Shown: one piece after another, positions 25,075 to 33,913 of the stretch
Layout: each line of letters begins with the position of its first letter
How positions within the stretch are numbered: the first letter of the stretch is position 1
Assembly (NCBI GenBank): GCA_040772505.1
Contig: JAXGYA010000001.1
Coordinates: forward strand, 620,001 to 684,000
Origin: Mariniphaga sp040772505
Lineage (GTDB): Bacteria > Bacteroidota > Bacteroidia > Bacteroidales > Prolixibacteraceae
Length of the DNA stretch: 64,000 nucleotides
Reading direction: 5' to 3'
The notes under the pieces: generated by a model
Database searches by the model: none
What the model was told of the DNA's origin: nothing
What the model saw: only the letters and a program-made list of their open reading frames with translations
Translations under genes and position numbers: made by a program

Positions 25075-25105
25075 TTTGCCGAAGTTTTAAAAAATATTAA
25101 TTTTG
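25075..25105 (+). promoter_or_regulatory. Promoter for the alpha-oxoamine synthase gene
   Basis: TTTG at 25075-25078, a 19-base spacer, then TAATTTTG at 25098-25105: an exact match to the Bacteroidetes promoter consensus. The GTG start follows at 25133. Confidence 0.75.
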
Positions 25106-25132
25106 TGCCTGTAAAACTTTAATCTTTCAAAA

Positions 25133-26386
25133 GTGGATATATTTCAAAAGTTCAGAACGAATCAGGGAGATATCGGCAGACATATGAGCCAGGTACACGG
25201 TTATTTTACATTTCCGAAACTGGAAGGCGAAATTGCGCCGCGAATGAAATTCAGGGGCAAAGAGGTGCTTACCTGGAGTTTAAATAATTACTTAGGGTTG
25301 GCAAATCATCCCGAAGTGAGAAAAACGGATGCCGAAGCTGCCGCTGCGTATGGCTTGGCATATCCCATGGGTGCCCGCATGATGTCGGGACAAACCGCCA
25401 AGCACGAAGAGCTGGAAAGGGAGTTAGCCGATTTTGTAGGCAAAGAGGATGCCTTTTTGCTCAACTACGGCTATCAGGGAATGGTCTCAATCATTGATGC
25501 CGTTTGTGGGAGAAATGATGTTGCGGTGTATGACTCGGAATCGCATGCCTGTATTCTTGACGGGGTTCGCCTGCACATGGGCAAGCGCTTTGTTTACCCG
25601 CACAACAACATGGAAAGTCTGCGCAAACAGCTTGAGCGGGCTGCCCGGCTTGCCGAAAAGCAAAATGGCGGCATACTGGTCATCACCGAAGGAGTTTTCG
25701 GGATGTCGGGCGATTTGGGGAAATTGGACGAAATCGTAAAACTAAAAGAGGAGTTTGAATTCAGGCTGCTGGTTGATGATGCTCACGGTTTTGGAACCAT
25801 GGGGAAAACCGGCTCGGGTGTTCCGGAGCATTTCGGAGTTTCCGATCAGGTTGATCTCCATTTCGGCACTTTTGCAAAATCAATGGCAGGCATTGGCGGA
25901 TTTGTTGCCTGTGATACAGATATTTGCAACTATCTGCGATACAACATGCGCTCGCAGACTTTTGCAAAATCGCTGCCCATGCCTATGGTTATTGGTGCGC
26001 TGAAACGTCTTGAATTGCTCAGAACAAAACCGGAGCTGAAGGATAATCTCTGGAAAGTTGTGAATGCCTTGCAATCCGGATTGAAGAAAGCCGGATTCAA
26101 TTTAGGAAAAACCATTTCTCCGGTTACGCCCGTTTACATGCAGGGTGGAACTGCTGAAGCAACCAACATGGTTTATGACCTTCGGGAAAATCACGGAGTG
26201 TTTTGCTCCATTGTTGTTTATCCTGTGATTCCCAGGGGAGAACTAATTCTCCGTCTTATTCCTACTGCTGTGCATACTCTGGATGATGTGGATTATACGG
26301 TTGAGGCATTTAAGGCTGTCCGCAAAAAGCTTGAGGAAGGACAGTATTCCAAAACGGAGTTTGCCAAAGTGGATGTTGATATGTAA
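25133..26386 (+). CDS. Alpha-oxoamine synthase (serine palmitoyltransferase-like, PLP-dependent)
   Basis: A 417-residue PLP enzyme with a GTG start. Family motifs: YLGLANHPEVRK near 50, MSGQTAKHEELERELA near 85, the PLP-contact DDAHGFGTMG near 205 and the Schiff-base lysine in HFGTFAKSMAGIGG near 243. This family joins an amino acid to an acyl-CoA with loss of CO2. In Bacteroidetes the close relatives are annotated as serine palmitoyltransferase, making the sphingoid base 3-ketodihydrosphingosine; KBL (2-amino-3-ketobutyrate CoA ligase) is the alternative. Sequence alone does not settle which. It has its own promoter and a strong terminator. Confidence 0.88.
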   Translation: MDIFQKFRTNQGDIGRHMSQVHGYFTFPKLEGEIAPRMKFRGKEVLTWSLNNYLGLANHPEVRKTDAEAAAAYGLAYPMGARMMSGQTAKHEELERELADFVGKEDAFLLNYGYQGMVSIIDAVCGRNDVAVYDSESHACILDGVRLHMGKRFVYPHNNMESLRKQLERAARLAEKQNGGILVITEGVFGMSGDLGKLDEIVKLKEEFEFRLLVDDAHGFGTMGKTGSGVPEHFGVSDQVDLHFGTFAKSMAGIGGFVACDTDICNYLRYNMRSQTFAKSLPMPMVIGALKRLELLRTKPELKDNLWKVVNALQSGLKKAGFNLGKTISPVTPVYMQGGTAEATNMVYDLRENHGVFCSIVVYPVIPRGELILRLIPTAVHTLDDVDYTVEAFKAVRKKLEEGQYSKTEFAKVDVDM

Positions 26387-26392
26387 TCAAAT

Positions 26393-26421
26393 AAAAAAGA
26401 GGCTTTCCAAGCCTCTTTTTT
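26393..26421. terminator. Bidirectional intrinsic terminator
   Basis: A perfect 13-bp inverted repeat (26393-26405 with 26409-26421) with a three-base loop, A-rich on one side and T-rich on the other, so it can work for both strands. It sits between the convergent synthase and trxB genes. Confidence 0.85.
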
Positions 26422-26479
26422 ATGCTTTTGAAACCTTTTTCATCCAATTAAAATTAAAAGTTTTCAAAGGTATTGGATG

Positions 26480-26500
26480 CCTGCCTGTCCGGTAGGCAGG
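26480..26500. repeat. Short palindromic repeat (REP-like)
   Basis: CCTGCCT at 26480-26486 and AGGCAGG at 26494-26500 flank a GTCCGGT core. GC-rich palindromes of this form recur between genes in many Bacteroidetes genomes. Only one copy is seen in this window, so the repeat status is from general knowledge. Confidence 0.45.
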
Positions 26501-26553
26501 TAACTCCCTCATTTTAATTATGCTTGTTTGTGAAGCATTTCTACATGGTCGTT

Positions 26554-27555
26554 TCATGCATTTTTTTCCGACAGATAGCGCTCGGCATCTATTGCTGCCA
26601 TGCATCCTGTGCCGGCAGCGGTAACAGCCTGTCTGTAAACAGAGTCCTGCACATCGCCGCAGGCAAACACTCCGGGAACATTTGTTTTTGATGTTCCGGG
26701 TATGGTTTTGATATAGCCTGTGCTGTCGGTCTCCAGATATTCCCTGAAAATATCAGAGTTAGGAGTGTGCCCTATGGCGAGGAAAAATCCGTCAATTTTG
26801 ATTTTCACTTCCTCTTCGCCTTCTTCGCCCTTGTTTTTTATCAGGGTAGCGCCTTCCACCATGTTGTTTTCGCCAAAAAGTCCTATTGCCTGATGCTTCC
26901 ACAGCACCTCAATATTTGGCGTTTTTAACACCCGGTCTGCCATCACTTTTGAAGCCCTGAAAACATCGCGGCGAACAATCATATACACTTTATTGCACAA
27001 TCCGGAAAGGTAGAGAGCTTCTTCGCAGGCGGTGTCGCCGCCTCCCACAACCGCCACATCCCTTCCGCGATAGAAAAAGCCGTCGCAGGTTGCGCAGGCA
27101 GAAACTCCCCCTCCGGCATATTTGGTTTCGTCTTCAAGACCCAAATATTTTGCGGTGGCACCTGTTGCAATAATAACCGTTTCAGCTTCAATCAGCTTGT
27201 TGTCGTCTGTCCACACCTTATGAATGCTTCCTGAGAAATCGGCTTTGACAGCCATACCCCGGCGAACATCGGTTCCAAACCTTTCTGCCTGTTTCTTGAA
27301 ATCTTCCATCATCACCGGTCCGGTGATGCCTTCAGGATAACCGGGATAGTTCTCCACTTCTGTGGTGGTTGTCAGTTGTCCTCCCGGCTGAAGACCCTCA
27401 TAAACTACAGGTTTCAGATTGGAGCGTGCGGCATAGACGGCAGCAGTATAACCTGCAGGGCCGGAGCCAATAATCAGACATTTCATCCGTTCGGTCTCGG
27501 GAACGGTTACGGATTGTCCTTCTTGTTTGTCATTAATGTCAAGTGGTTTAAACAT
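26554..27555 (-). CDS. trxB: Thioredoxin-disulfide reductase
   Basis: A 333-residue flavoprotein. FAD-binding GSGPAGYTAAVYAAR near residue 30, the redox CATC (VSACATCDGFFYRG) near 155, the NADPH-binding GGGDTACEEAL near 175, and the C-terminal FAD motif GVFACGDVQD near 300 are all present. The first ~23 residues (MFKPLDINDKQ...) are an extension; an internal ATG at 27486 gives the more usual start at MKCLIIGSGPAG. TAACTTTG at 27585-27578 on this strand gives a leader of about 16 bases to the longer start, so I keep that. It keeps thioredoxin reduced with NADPH. Monocistronic. Confidence 0.94.
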   Translation of the reverse strand: MFKPLDINDKQEGQSVTVPETERMKCLIIGSGPAGYTAAVYAARSNLKPVVYEGLQPGGQLTTTTEVENYPGYPEGITGPVMMEDFKKQAERFGTDVRRGMAVKADFSGSIHKVWTDDNKLIEAETVIIATGATAKYLGLEDETKYAGGGVSACATCDGFFYRGRDVAVVGGGDTACEEALYLSGLCNKVYMIVRRDVFRASKVMADRVLKTPNIEVLWKHQAIGLFGENNMVEGATLIKNKGEEGEEEVKIKIDGFFLAIGHTPNSDIFREYLETDSTGYIKTIPGTSKTNVPGVFACGDVQDSVYRQAVTAAGTGCMAAIDAERYLSEKNA

Positions 27556-27577
27556 ATCACTGAATTTTTAAATTTTG

Positions 27578-27585
27578 CAAAGTTA
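27578..27585 (-). promoter_or_regulatory. -7 promoter element for trxB
   Basis: TAACTTTG on the minus strand matches TAnnTTTG; an ATTG lies about 21 bases upstream as a candidate -33 element. It supports transcription from just before 27555. Confidence 0.5.
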
Positions 27586-27690
27586 CAAAACAAATGCATT
27601 TTTGGACAATACTTTATAATCAATAAAAGGAAACGAGAATAGAGCAAAGCTATGATAGAGATAATATTTGAAGCTATTTATTGAAAAAGT

Positions 27691-27721
27691 TTTGCATAAC
27701 TGAAATCAACCACTATTTTTG
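27691..27721 (+). promoter_or_regulatory. Promoter for tRNA-Pro
   Basis: TTTG at 27691-27694, 19 bases, then TATTTTTG at 27714-27721: an exact consensus match, ending 14 bases before the tRNA. Confidence 0.75.
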
Positions 27722-27735
27722 CATGCACAAATTTT

Positions 27736-27809
27736 CGGGGTGTGGCGCAGCCTGGTAGCGCACTCGTCTGGGGGGCGAGGGGTCGCAAGTTCAAATCTTG
27801 TCACCCCGA
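27736..27809 (+). tRNA. tRNA-Pro (anticodon GGG)
   Basis: A full cloverleaf: acceptor CGGGGTG/CACCCCG, D arm GCGC/GCGC with AGCCTGGTA loop, anticodon stem CTCGT/GCGAG around CTGGGGG (anticodon GGG), and T arm GCAAG/CTTGT with TTCAAAT loop. Discriminator A; CCA not encoded. Its end is 10 bases from the carbonic anhydrase stop on the other strand. Confidence 0.95.
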
Positions 27810-27819
27810 CAATTTTTCT

Positions 27820-28608
27820 TCACGATATTTTCTCAAAAACTCTTTTTTCAACAGAATAGTTGTAAACATCCCCGGTTTCAATGGCATAGTACCATCCCAT
27901 CAGTCTGATTTGCCCTTTTTGATACTTTGATCTCAGGTAGGGATAAGTGAGCAAATGATTCATTTGCTGCACAATGTTCAGCTGCTCGGTCATTTTGCTT
28001 CGCTCGGACTCCAGAACGGGATTTTCAGCAATCCTTTTTTTAACAGAATTTTTAACACTTTTAGCCAGACTCAGCCATTTGCGTGTTTGGGGAAGCTTGC
28101 GCATTCTCTGAGGTTCGTAATAAAGCGCCTGACACCCGCCGCAATTGGAATGTCCGCAAATAATGATGTTCTCTACCTCCAATACTTTTACGGCATATTC
28201 AATCACTGCGGAAGTTGCCACATAGTCCATCTGCTTCATGTTGTGAACCGGGACAATGTTGGCAATGTTGCGAACGATGAACAGTTCGCCGGGCAGTGAT
28301 TTTGTTATCAGGCTTGGCACTACCCGCGAGTCGGAGCAGCCGATAAAGAGCGTGTGTGGATGCTGCTCCTGCTGAAGTTGCCGGAAAATCTCCCGGTTTT
28401 CAATAAAATCCTTGGAATGAAATTCCTTCACCCCGTCAAAAAGTTTGTCAGACATCAACGGAAATACATTTAAGGAGCGTAAAACCTTTTTCGATGATGA
28501 AGCAAAGGCTGCCGGAAAACTGTAGAGCGAGGAAATCGTATCGACAGGCGGAGTAGAACGTTTTCTGTCTGTTTTGGCCGGTAGTTTTGATTCTGTTTTT
28601 TTCTCCAT
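27820..28608 (-). CDS. Beta-class carbonic anhydrase
   Basis: A 262-residue zinc enzyme that interconverts CO2 and bicarbonate. Zinc ligands are in GCSDSRV (Cys, with the Asp/Arg dyad) near residue 90 and CGHSNCGGCQ (His and Cys) near 150. The catalytic domain begins about residue 52 (MSDKLFDGVKEFH), and an ATG there (28455) gives the usual length. The upstream ~50 residues are Ser/Lys-rich with a short hydrophobic part, and may be a weak export signal or an artefact of a long open frame. Monocistronic. Confidence 0.9.
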   Translation of the reverse strand: MEKKTESKLPAKTDRKRSTPPVDTISSLYSFPAAFASSSKKVLRSLNVFPLMSDKLFDGVKEFHSKDFIENREIFRQLQQEQHPHTLFIGCSDSRVVPSLITKSLPGELFIVRNIANIVPVHNMKQMDYVATSAVIEYAVKVLEVENIIICGHSNCGGCQALYYEPQRMRKLPQTRKWLSLAKSVKNSVKKRIAENPVLESERSKMTEQLNIVQQMNHLLTYPYLRSKYQKGQIRLMGWYYAIETGDVYNYSVEKRVFEKIS

Positions 28609-28992
28609 TGTAGTAATCTTTGGATTTTTATTGCAATTATAACTACCGGAACAGAAATTTTGTTTGAGATATTTACCGAAGATTTGTTTCTTTTATTCTT
28701 CCCGATAAAATTTTGCCCTTTATTGATCTCCTGCCGGGTGTGAACATTTATAATCACTGAAACAAACTGCTCGTTTCGAAAATCATTGAAAATTATCAGC
28801 TAATCGGGCGAAGTTCCTAACCAATGAGCCATACAGTCTTGCTGAAAGTTCCATGCATGGGTTTGGGTGAGTGGAATAAACTCGTCGATGTTATAACTGT
28901 CAAAATAAGAGCAAGTAAATAGTATAGCTTGTTCATTTTTAGTGAATTTTGAAAATGACACATCAAAGTTGATATTCGACTTCAAACTCTTT
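28609..28992. other. Intergenic region with no recognised gene
   Basis: This 384-bp stretch holds no gene I can support. An 85-codon minus-strand frame (28800-29057) overlaps the end of the neighbouring gene. It has no start signal or recognisable pattern and may be chance or the debris of an old gene. No hairpin with a T run is apparent. Confidence 0.5.
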
Positions 28993-29883
28993 TCATGCAA
29001 CCAGTTCTTCAAGCATCTTTCTGGCTTGAATTGCTTCCGATATAAGTTGTGATCCATCTACATTATCCAGGCATTCAATGATGAGAGAGCCTTCCCTAAA
29101 TCCTCCCTGCCTCAGCCGCTTAAACAGCCCCGGGAAATCGACTAATCCGGTGCCGGGAGTAACATTGACATCCTTGGGCATTTTGAAATCCTTAACACAC
29201 ATTCCGGTTACAAGACCGTCAACGTCAGCACAGTCAGCAACAGGGTCAATAGCACCGTCCGAGTAGTAATAGATATTTCCCGGGTCATACCACAGATTGA
29301 AATTTTTATGACCTACCGACTTAATATGTGCGCGGCACTGAGCACCTGTTGCGTTTGTTCCGCCGTGGGGTTTAAGAGTAAGTTCTACTCCCTTGCTTTC
29401 GGCATAATCACACGATGCAGCAATCGTTTTATAGTAATCTGCCTCAATTGAGAGATCAGAAACTCCGTTCATCATCAGGTTCGGACATTTGCATATCATG
29501 CTGTTGTCGATAAGCCTTTTAAGCGCTGCAATGTTGTCATCCGGTGAAATTTTCTTGTTGTAGGAATAGCCGGAGATAGACGCAATTCCCAGCCCGCGCA
29601 TCTGAGCCTCTGCATATATTGCAGCAGCCTCCTCAGGCGATGTTTCCTGTGAAATTACTCTGCCTCCCTTGTGCGACATCATGCCCACATACTGAAAGCC
29701 TGCTTTTGCAATATTGTCCAGAGCCTGCTTGTAATCCAGCTTGTTCCATGGGCGGGTATAAATTCCAATTTTCCATTTTGGCGCAGAGCATGAATTTAAA
29801 AATACCCCGGCTGCAGTAGCCATTGCCAGGCTGCCAATGAAGCGCCTCCGTGGAATAAGATGCTTTGTGTCACTGTTTTCCAT
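28993..29883 (-). CDS. Secreted sugar phosphate isomerase/epimerase-like TIM barrel (Tat signal)
   Basis: A 296-residue protein. The start at 29883 (MENSDTKHLIPRRRFIGSLA) gives a twin-arginine signal RRRFIG followed by a hydrophobic run and a cysteine (FLNSC) that could be lipidated. A longer frame to 29913 adds ten residues before it. The mature part is an AP-endonuclease/xylose-isomerase-type TIM barrel: YTRPWNKLDYKQALDNIAKA, TLKPHGGTNATGAQC near 185 and LWYDPGNIYYY near 206. These carry the usual metal-ligand acids and histidines. Secreted versions act on sugars or keto-sugars in Bacteroidetes; the substrate is unknown. Confidence 0.88.
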   Translation of the reverse strand: MENSDTKHLIPRRRFIGSLAMATAAGVFLNSCSAPKWKIGIYTRPWNKLDYKQALDNIAKAGFQYVGMMSHKGGRVISQETSPEEAAAIYAEAQMRGLGIASISGYSYNKKISPDDNIAALKRLIDNSMICKCPNLMMNGVSDLSIEADYYKTIAASCDYAESKGVELTLKPHGGTNATGAQCRAHIKSVGHKNFNLWYDPGNIYYYSDGAIDPVADCADVDGLVTGMCVKDFKMPKDVNVTPGTGLVDFPGLFKRLRQGGFREGSLIIECLDNVDGSQLISEAIQARKMLEELVA

Positions 29884-30031
29884 ATGTATTGTAAAAATTG
29901 ATTGTAAGTCCAATCATATTAATTTCAGTAAAGTTACAATAATAGGAAAATTAAAAAACTTATATAATGCATTTTATTTATCTTTTTATTTAATATTATT
30001 AACTTCACAACTTGATTTTACATATTAAATT

Positions 30032-31282
30032 ATGAAAGCAAAAAACCTTTTATTATCAACTTTATTTTTTTTCACAACTTTTTATTCCAGTTCACAAATA
30101 AAATTTAGCGAAGGTTATATTATCAATAACAATCATGAGCGGACAGATTGTATGATAATGAACACGGGGCAGGAAGAGTCAACTTCAAAATATCAATACA
30201 AGCTAAAAGGTGATAAAAAAATTAATCACATTGAATTATCAAAAATTGAAGAGTTCGGAATTGACAAACAGTTAAAATGCATTCGTGCACTAATTCCAAT
30301 TAATGTATCGCCCGATGTAATAAAAACTTTGAAGGACACTGTTAATCAGTGGGAAGAAGAACATGCATATTTAAACACACTTGTTGAAAGTAATTCAGCT
30401 TCTTTGTATTCATACTATGATTACGGGAAACCTCTCTTTTTTTACAGTATAAACAACAATACTATCAAACCATTGATTTACAAAAAATACACAGTTGAAA
30501 TAAGTCGCAATATTATTGACCAGATACTATTTGACAATACCTACAAAGAACAATTAAAAGAAGATTTAAACTGTGGTGATACAAAAATTGATTTGAAAAA
30601 AGTTACTTACACAAAAAAATCACTTGTAAAATATTTTACTGATTACAATAAATGTATGGATGCCGGATATACCGTATATAATTTATCACAGGCAAAAAGA
30701 GGAATATTTGCGTTTAAGACCGGAATAAGTTTAAACAATATGCAATTCATAATTGAAGAGTTTTCTGATGCGCTGCCAAATGCAGTATTTTCAAAAAAAA
30801 ACAGTCCGGGATACAGTGTCGAACTTGAATATATTTTTCCTTTTAACAGATATAAATGGAGTATTTTTTCTGAAGCCAACTATTACACCTATTATTCCAA
30901 CACTGTTGAAAGCTCTCTTAACTTCAGTGACTACGAAGGCTTTGAAGCCAATTACAAAACAGTGGAGTTTCCAATTGGCATAAATCATTATCTTAACCTG
31001 ACCAATAAACACAGACTGCTTGTCAAAGCTGCCTTTGTGCCTCATATCATTTTTAAAGAATCATTCATAGCGTTCAGCAGCGTTTATAGTTCAGATTTCT
31101 CAACTTCATCAAGAATTTTTATTGGCGCAGGTTATAATTATGATAGACTTGGAGTGGAATTCAGATATTATTCCAAACAAAACCTTACAATGAATATATT
31201 CAAAAGAAGTTCAGAATTCACACAACTTTCAATGCGTGTTTACTACACACTCTCGACAAATTTTCACAGGAACAAAACTTAG
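30032..31282 (+). CDS. Putative outer-membrane beta-barrel protein with an altered C-terminus
   Basis: A 416-residue exported protein with a signal peptide (residues 1-21, ending YSSSQ). The N-terminal half is a soluble-looking domain, and the C-terminal half (from about residue 225) has the alternating strands and PorT-like pattern of an eight-stranded barrel. The expected barrel end is LSMRVYYTL near residue 407. After it the frame reads a few residues (about STNFHRNKT) encoded by the inverted remnant of an IS66 tnpA, so the natural last residues have been replaced. Function unknown; codons are AT-rich. Confidence 0.7.
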   Translation: MKAKNLLLSTLFFFTTFYSSSQIKFSEGYIINNNHERTDCMIMNTGQEESTSKYQYKLKGDKKINHIELSKIEEFGIDKQLKCIRALIPINVSPDVIKTLKDTVNQWEEEHAYLNTLVESNSASLYSYYDYGKPLFFYSINNNTIKPLIYKKYTVEISRNIIDQILFDNTYKEQLKEDLNCGDTKIDLKKVTYTKKSLVKYFTDYNKCMDAGYTVYNLSQAKRGIFAFKTGISLNNMQFIIEEFSDALPNAVFSKKNSPGYSVELEYIFPFNRYKWSIFSEANYYTYYSNTVESSLNFSDYEGFEANYKTVEFPIGINHYLNLTNKHRLLVKAAFVPHIIFKESFIAFSSVYSSDFSTSSRIFIGAGYNYDRLGVEFRYYSKQNLTMNIFKRSSEFTQLSMRVYYTLSTNFHRNKT

Positions 31283-31440
31283 CCCGGTATAAACCACTTT
31301 CCTGCCACAACTCTATGGCCAGGTACATTTACTCTTTGCTATATCCGTCAGTTGCCGGAAAAACTTCCTGATTTTTTTGCATGGCGCGAAGTTAGGGACC
31401 AGCGAAGCTTCTCACAAGACGGGGTTGGTAGAAGGGATAC
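31255..31440 (-). mobile_element. IS66-family remnant (end of tnpA plus right terminal repeat)
   Basis: From about 31255 the sequence aligns with the tnpA/right-end part of the intact element (33760-33913): the shared text includes CACAGGAACAAAACTT-like, CTTTCCTGCCA, and a terminal GGTTGGTAGAAGGGATAC that ends at 31440. It is diverged by many substitutions, so it comes from an older insertion. Thirty-nine bases separate it from the left end of the intact copy. Confidence 0.75.
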
Positions 31441-31565
31441 GGAATATGCAGACAAGGCTGAAAAAATGGCGCAGTGGCGTATCCCTTCTACCAAGTAGGT
31501 CTTGAAAAGATTTTTAGGATATGATAATTTTGCGTATTGTGGGGGAATTTGTTTCCCATCCACAC

Positions 31566-33074
31566 TTAAGATTTTTCCCAGTTTTGGGGCAAAAGTTCAT
31601 CCAGCCTATTGGCTTTGTGGGTGGGTATCCTTTCCAATACATCTCTTAGCCACTCAAAGGGATTTATGTTGTTCCTCTTGCATGTCCCGAAAAACGAATA
31701 AAACATGGCTGCCCTTTGGGCCCCCTCATGTGACCCGGCGAAGAGGTAATTTTTTCGACCGAGCGCATTGGGCCTGATAGCATTTTCAACCAGGTTATTG
31801 TCGATTTCCAAATGCCCGTCATAAAGGTAAGCCAGCAGGTTGTCCCACCTGGGGATGGTATATTGCAATGCTTCTCCCATAGGGCTCTTTGGAAGGGTGT
31901 GCTTAAGCTCCTCGGCCATCCATTTGCCCAGGCTGTTTAATATGGGCAGTGCATGTTCAAGGCGGAGGGCCTTCCGATCTTCCGGGCTATGGCCGGCATT
32001 TCTGGAAAATCGCTCAATCCTGTACAATTTTTGTATTTCCGTTAATACATATCCTGACGCTTCCCGGTTATAATCCTGCGCTTTTTCGAAATACCTGCGT
32101 GCATGCGCCCAGCAATTCACCAGGGTTATTTCTTTTTTCTTCCCGAACCAATCATATACACTGTAGCCATCGCTTTGGAGGTACCCCCTGAAACCTTCGA
32201 GCATTTCTTTGGGCCCTGCCCGCCCGCGGCCTTTCCGGTAATCGTAAAGCACGGCATTTTGTGTCGGTGAGTTGTACACCCAGTAATACCATTGGTGGCA
32301 CTTTCCTTTAATATCTTTGTCCAACACCCTGATTGGGGTTTCATCTACTTGCAGGTAGCCCTGCCCGAGCACCAGTTGTTTTTGTTTTTCAAACAAGGGC
32401 CAAAGCAAACCGGATATGGAATCCTGCCAGCCATTGATGGTATTGGCCGGTATCCGGACATTTTCCCTTGCGAACCTTTGCACCTGGCGGTAAATTGGGA
32501 GGTGGTCAACATATTTATCGACCATTATCTGTGCCAGTAAGCCCGGGCCTGCAATGCCTTTTTCAATGGGGAAGTCCGGCAGCGGCGCAATGACGCCTGT
32601 ATATGTTAATGTTTCTTCATCTTCGGGTTTGATGTATTTGGGCCGGATAAACCTTTTGATAAAAAGTTTTGCCGGAACAAGTTCCAGTTGGTCAGTAACT
32701 TCCCTGCCGATGCATTTCATGCCGGTAGTGTCTTCTTCGGGTTCAAGAACGATTTCTTCCACTGGCAAATGGTCGGGCAAAGGTATGCGCCCGGGATGGT
32801 TTTTTCGGCCCTTCTTTTCGCGGGTATATGTTATTGTTTCTTTTTCCTGTTCTTTTATCGGTTTTTCTTCTACCTCGAAAGGCAAAGATATCTGCCCGTG
32901 GGTTTCATTGGATACGAAACGTTCGCGTTTGGCGCCATAAATCAGGCGGTTGAGCTGGTCGATGCGGAACTGCAGGTACTGGTTTTCTGATTTAAGATGC
33001 CGGTTTTTTACTTCAAGCTCTTTTGCTGCCTGGAGCAACTCCTCTTGTACCATATTTTCCAGTGCCGTTGACAT
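31566..33074 (-). CDS. tnpC: IS66 family transposase TnpC
   Basis: A 502-residue DDE transposase. The N-terminal leucine-zipper region (~20-45) is followed by a Lys/Arg-rich linker. The catalytic Asp residues lie in GYLQVDETPI near 245 and YLQSDGYSVYD near 300; the Glu is in LEIDNNLVENAIRP near 430. Length and layout are standard for IS66 TnpC. It is the last gene of the element. Nothing suggests inactivation. Confidence 0.95.
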   Translation of the reverse strand: MSTALENMVQEELLQAAKELEVKNRHLKSENQYLQFRIDQLNRLIYGAKRERFVSNETHGQISLPFEVEEKPIKEQEKETITYTREKKGRKNHPGRIPLPDHLPVEEIVLEPEEDTTGMKCIGREVTDQLELVPAKLFIKRFIRPKYIKPEDEETLTYTGVIAPLPDFPIEKGIAGPGLLAQIMVDKYVDHLPIYRQVQRFARENVRIPANTINGWQDSISGLLWPLFEKQKQLVLGQGYLQVDETPIRVLDKDIKGKCHQWYYWVYNSPTQNAVLYDYRKGRGRAGPKEMLEGFRGYLQSDGYSVYDWFGKKKEITLVNCWAHARRYFEKAQDYNREASGYVLTEIQKLYRIERFSRNAGHSPEDRKALRLEHALPILNSLGKWMAEELKHTLPKSPMGEALQYTIPRWDNLLAYLYDGHLEIDNNLVENAIRPNALGRKNYLFAGSHEGAQRAAMFYSFFGTCKRNNINPFEWLRDVLERIPTHKANRLDELLPQNWEKS

Positions 33075-33156
33075 ACGCCAAAGATACTGTAAACACAGGC
33101 TTTTCAGAAGAAATACCAGGGGTATTTATCAACATATTTTCTGGATAAATAGTGAG

Positions 33157-33510
33157 TTAAATATTTGGCTGATAACGTTTTCTTTTCTGGATATTTTCAA
33201 TGCTCAAACCATCAATAATCATCACCAGTTTGGCATAATCCAGCACAATGCTTCCGACCGAAGAATCATAGCGGGGAAGTTCAAAAGTACCTTTCTCCAG
33301 GCGCTTGTAATACAAAACAAAACTGGCGCCCTTCCAATGCAGCAGTTTGATTTTATCACAGCGCTTATTTATAAAGATAAACACATCGCCGTTACAGGGA
33401 TTCCGGCCAAGGATATTTTGCACAAGTCCGCTGAGCCCGTCGAAGCTTTTTCGCATATCGGTTGGTTGGCTGTACAAATGGAACCGGTTTTCGGATGACA
33501 GGGCAAACAT
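33157..33510 (-). CDS. tnpB: IS66 accessory protein TnpB
   Basis: A 117-residue protein with the TnpB pattern: residues 13-30 SQPTDMRKSFDGLSGLVQ, then FIFINKRCDKIKLLHWKGAS, then YKRLEKGTFELP. It is required for IS66 transposition together with TnpA and TnpC; its biochemical role is not known. Three bases separate it from tnpA. Confidence 0.93.
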   Translation of the reverse strand: MFALSSENRFHLYSQPTDMRKSFDGLSGLVQNILGRNPCNGDVFIFINKRCDKIKLLHWKGASFVLYYKRLEKGTFELPRYDSSVGSIVLDYAKLVMIIDGLSIENIQKRKRYQPNI

Positions 33511-33513
33511 GGG

Positions 33514-33855
33514 CTAAAAGTTTATCAGGTTTTTTAACTGACCAATATCAATTCCAACCGGGCAACTCAGTTGAACTCCATTGGGGAATGAAACTTCTAT
33601 CCGCCCATATTCTCCGTCTGTATCCGCTGCCGTTCTGTCACCGGAAACTTTCACTGGAATAAATGCATCGGGCGTTTCTTTGTTTTCCTTGCCCGAAAGC
33701 CCCTTTTCATTCTTATACTTTCTATACCAGTAACTGAATGTTTTTACCGATAATTTTTCACGGGAACAAAACTTTATCTGGGATAAACCGCTTTCCTGCC
33801 ATAACTCTATGGTCAGGTACATCTCCTCTTTGCTGTATTTTTGATTTTTTCGCAT
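33514..33855 (-). CDS. tnpA: IS66 accessory protein TnpA
   Basis: A 113-residue protein. Residues ~8-50 form a helix-turn-helix (MYLTIELWQESGLSQIKFC ... VKTFSYWYRKY) likely to bind the element ends. The C-terminal part (RIEVSFPNGVQLSCP) is the conserved TnpA tail. First gene of the element; its start is 58 bases from the terminal repeat. The same gene end is duplicated, in degenerate form, at 31255-31440. Confidence 0.92.
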   Translation of the reverse strand: MRKNQKYSKEEMYLTIELWQESGLSQIKFCSREKLSVKTFSYWYRKYKNEKGLSGKENKETPDAFIPVKVSGDRTAADTDGEYGRIEVSFPNGVQLSCPVGIDIGQLKNLINF

Positions 33856-33913
33856 GGCGCGAAGTTAGGGGCCAGAAATTCATCCAACAAGACGAGGTTG
33901 GTAGAAGGGATAC

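Larger units (their letters stand above)
31480..33913 (-). mobile_element. IS66-family insertion sequence, complete
   Basis: A 2434-bp element with perfect 16-bp terminal inverted repeats: GTATCCCTTCTACCAA at 31480-31495 and its complement at 33898-33913. It carries tnpA, tnpB and tnpC on the minus strand in the usual order and all three frames are intact. IS66 elements make an 8-bp target duplication, but the 8 bases outside the two ends (31472-31479 and 33914-33921) do not match. The flanks may have been rearranged, perhaps through the adjacent remnant. Confidence 0.9.

Noticed and set aside
28800..29057. 85-codon minus-strand ORF after the sugar-isomerase-like gene
   Set aside because: It overlaps the end of a well-supported gene, has no family pattern or start signal, and ends in low-information sequence. 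Mentioned only as intergenic content.
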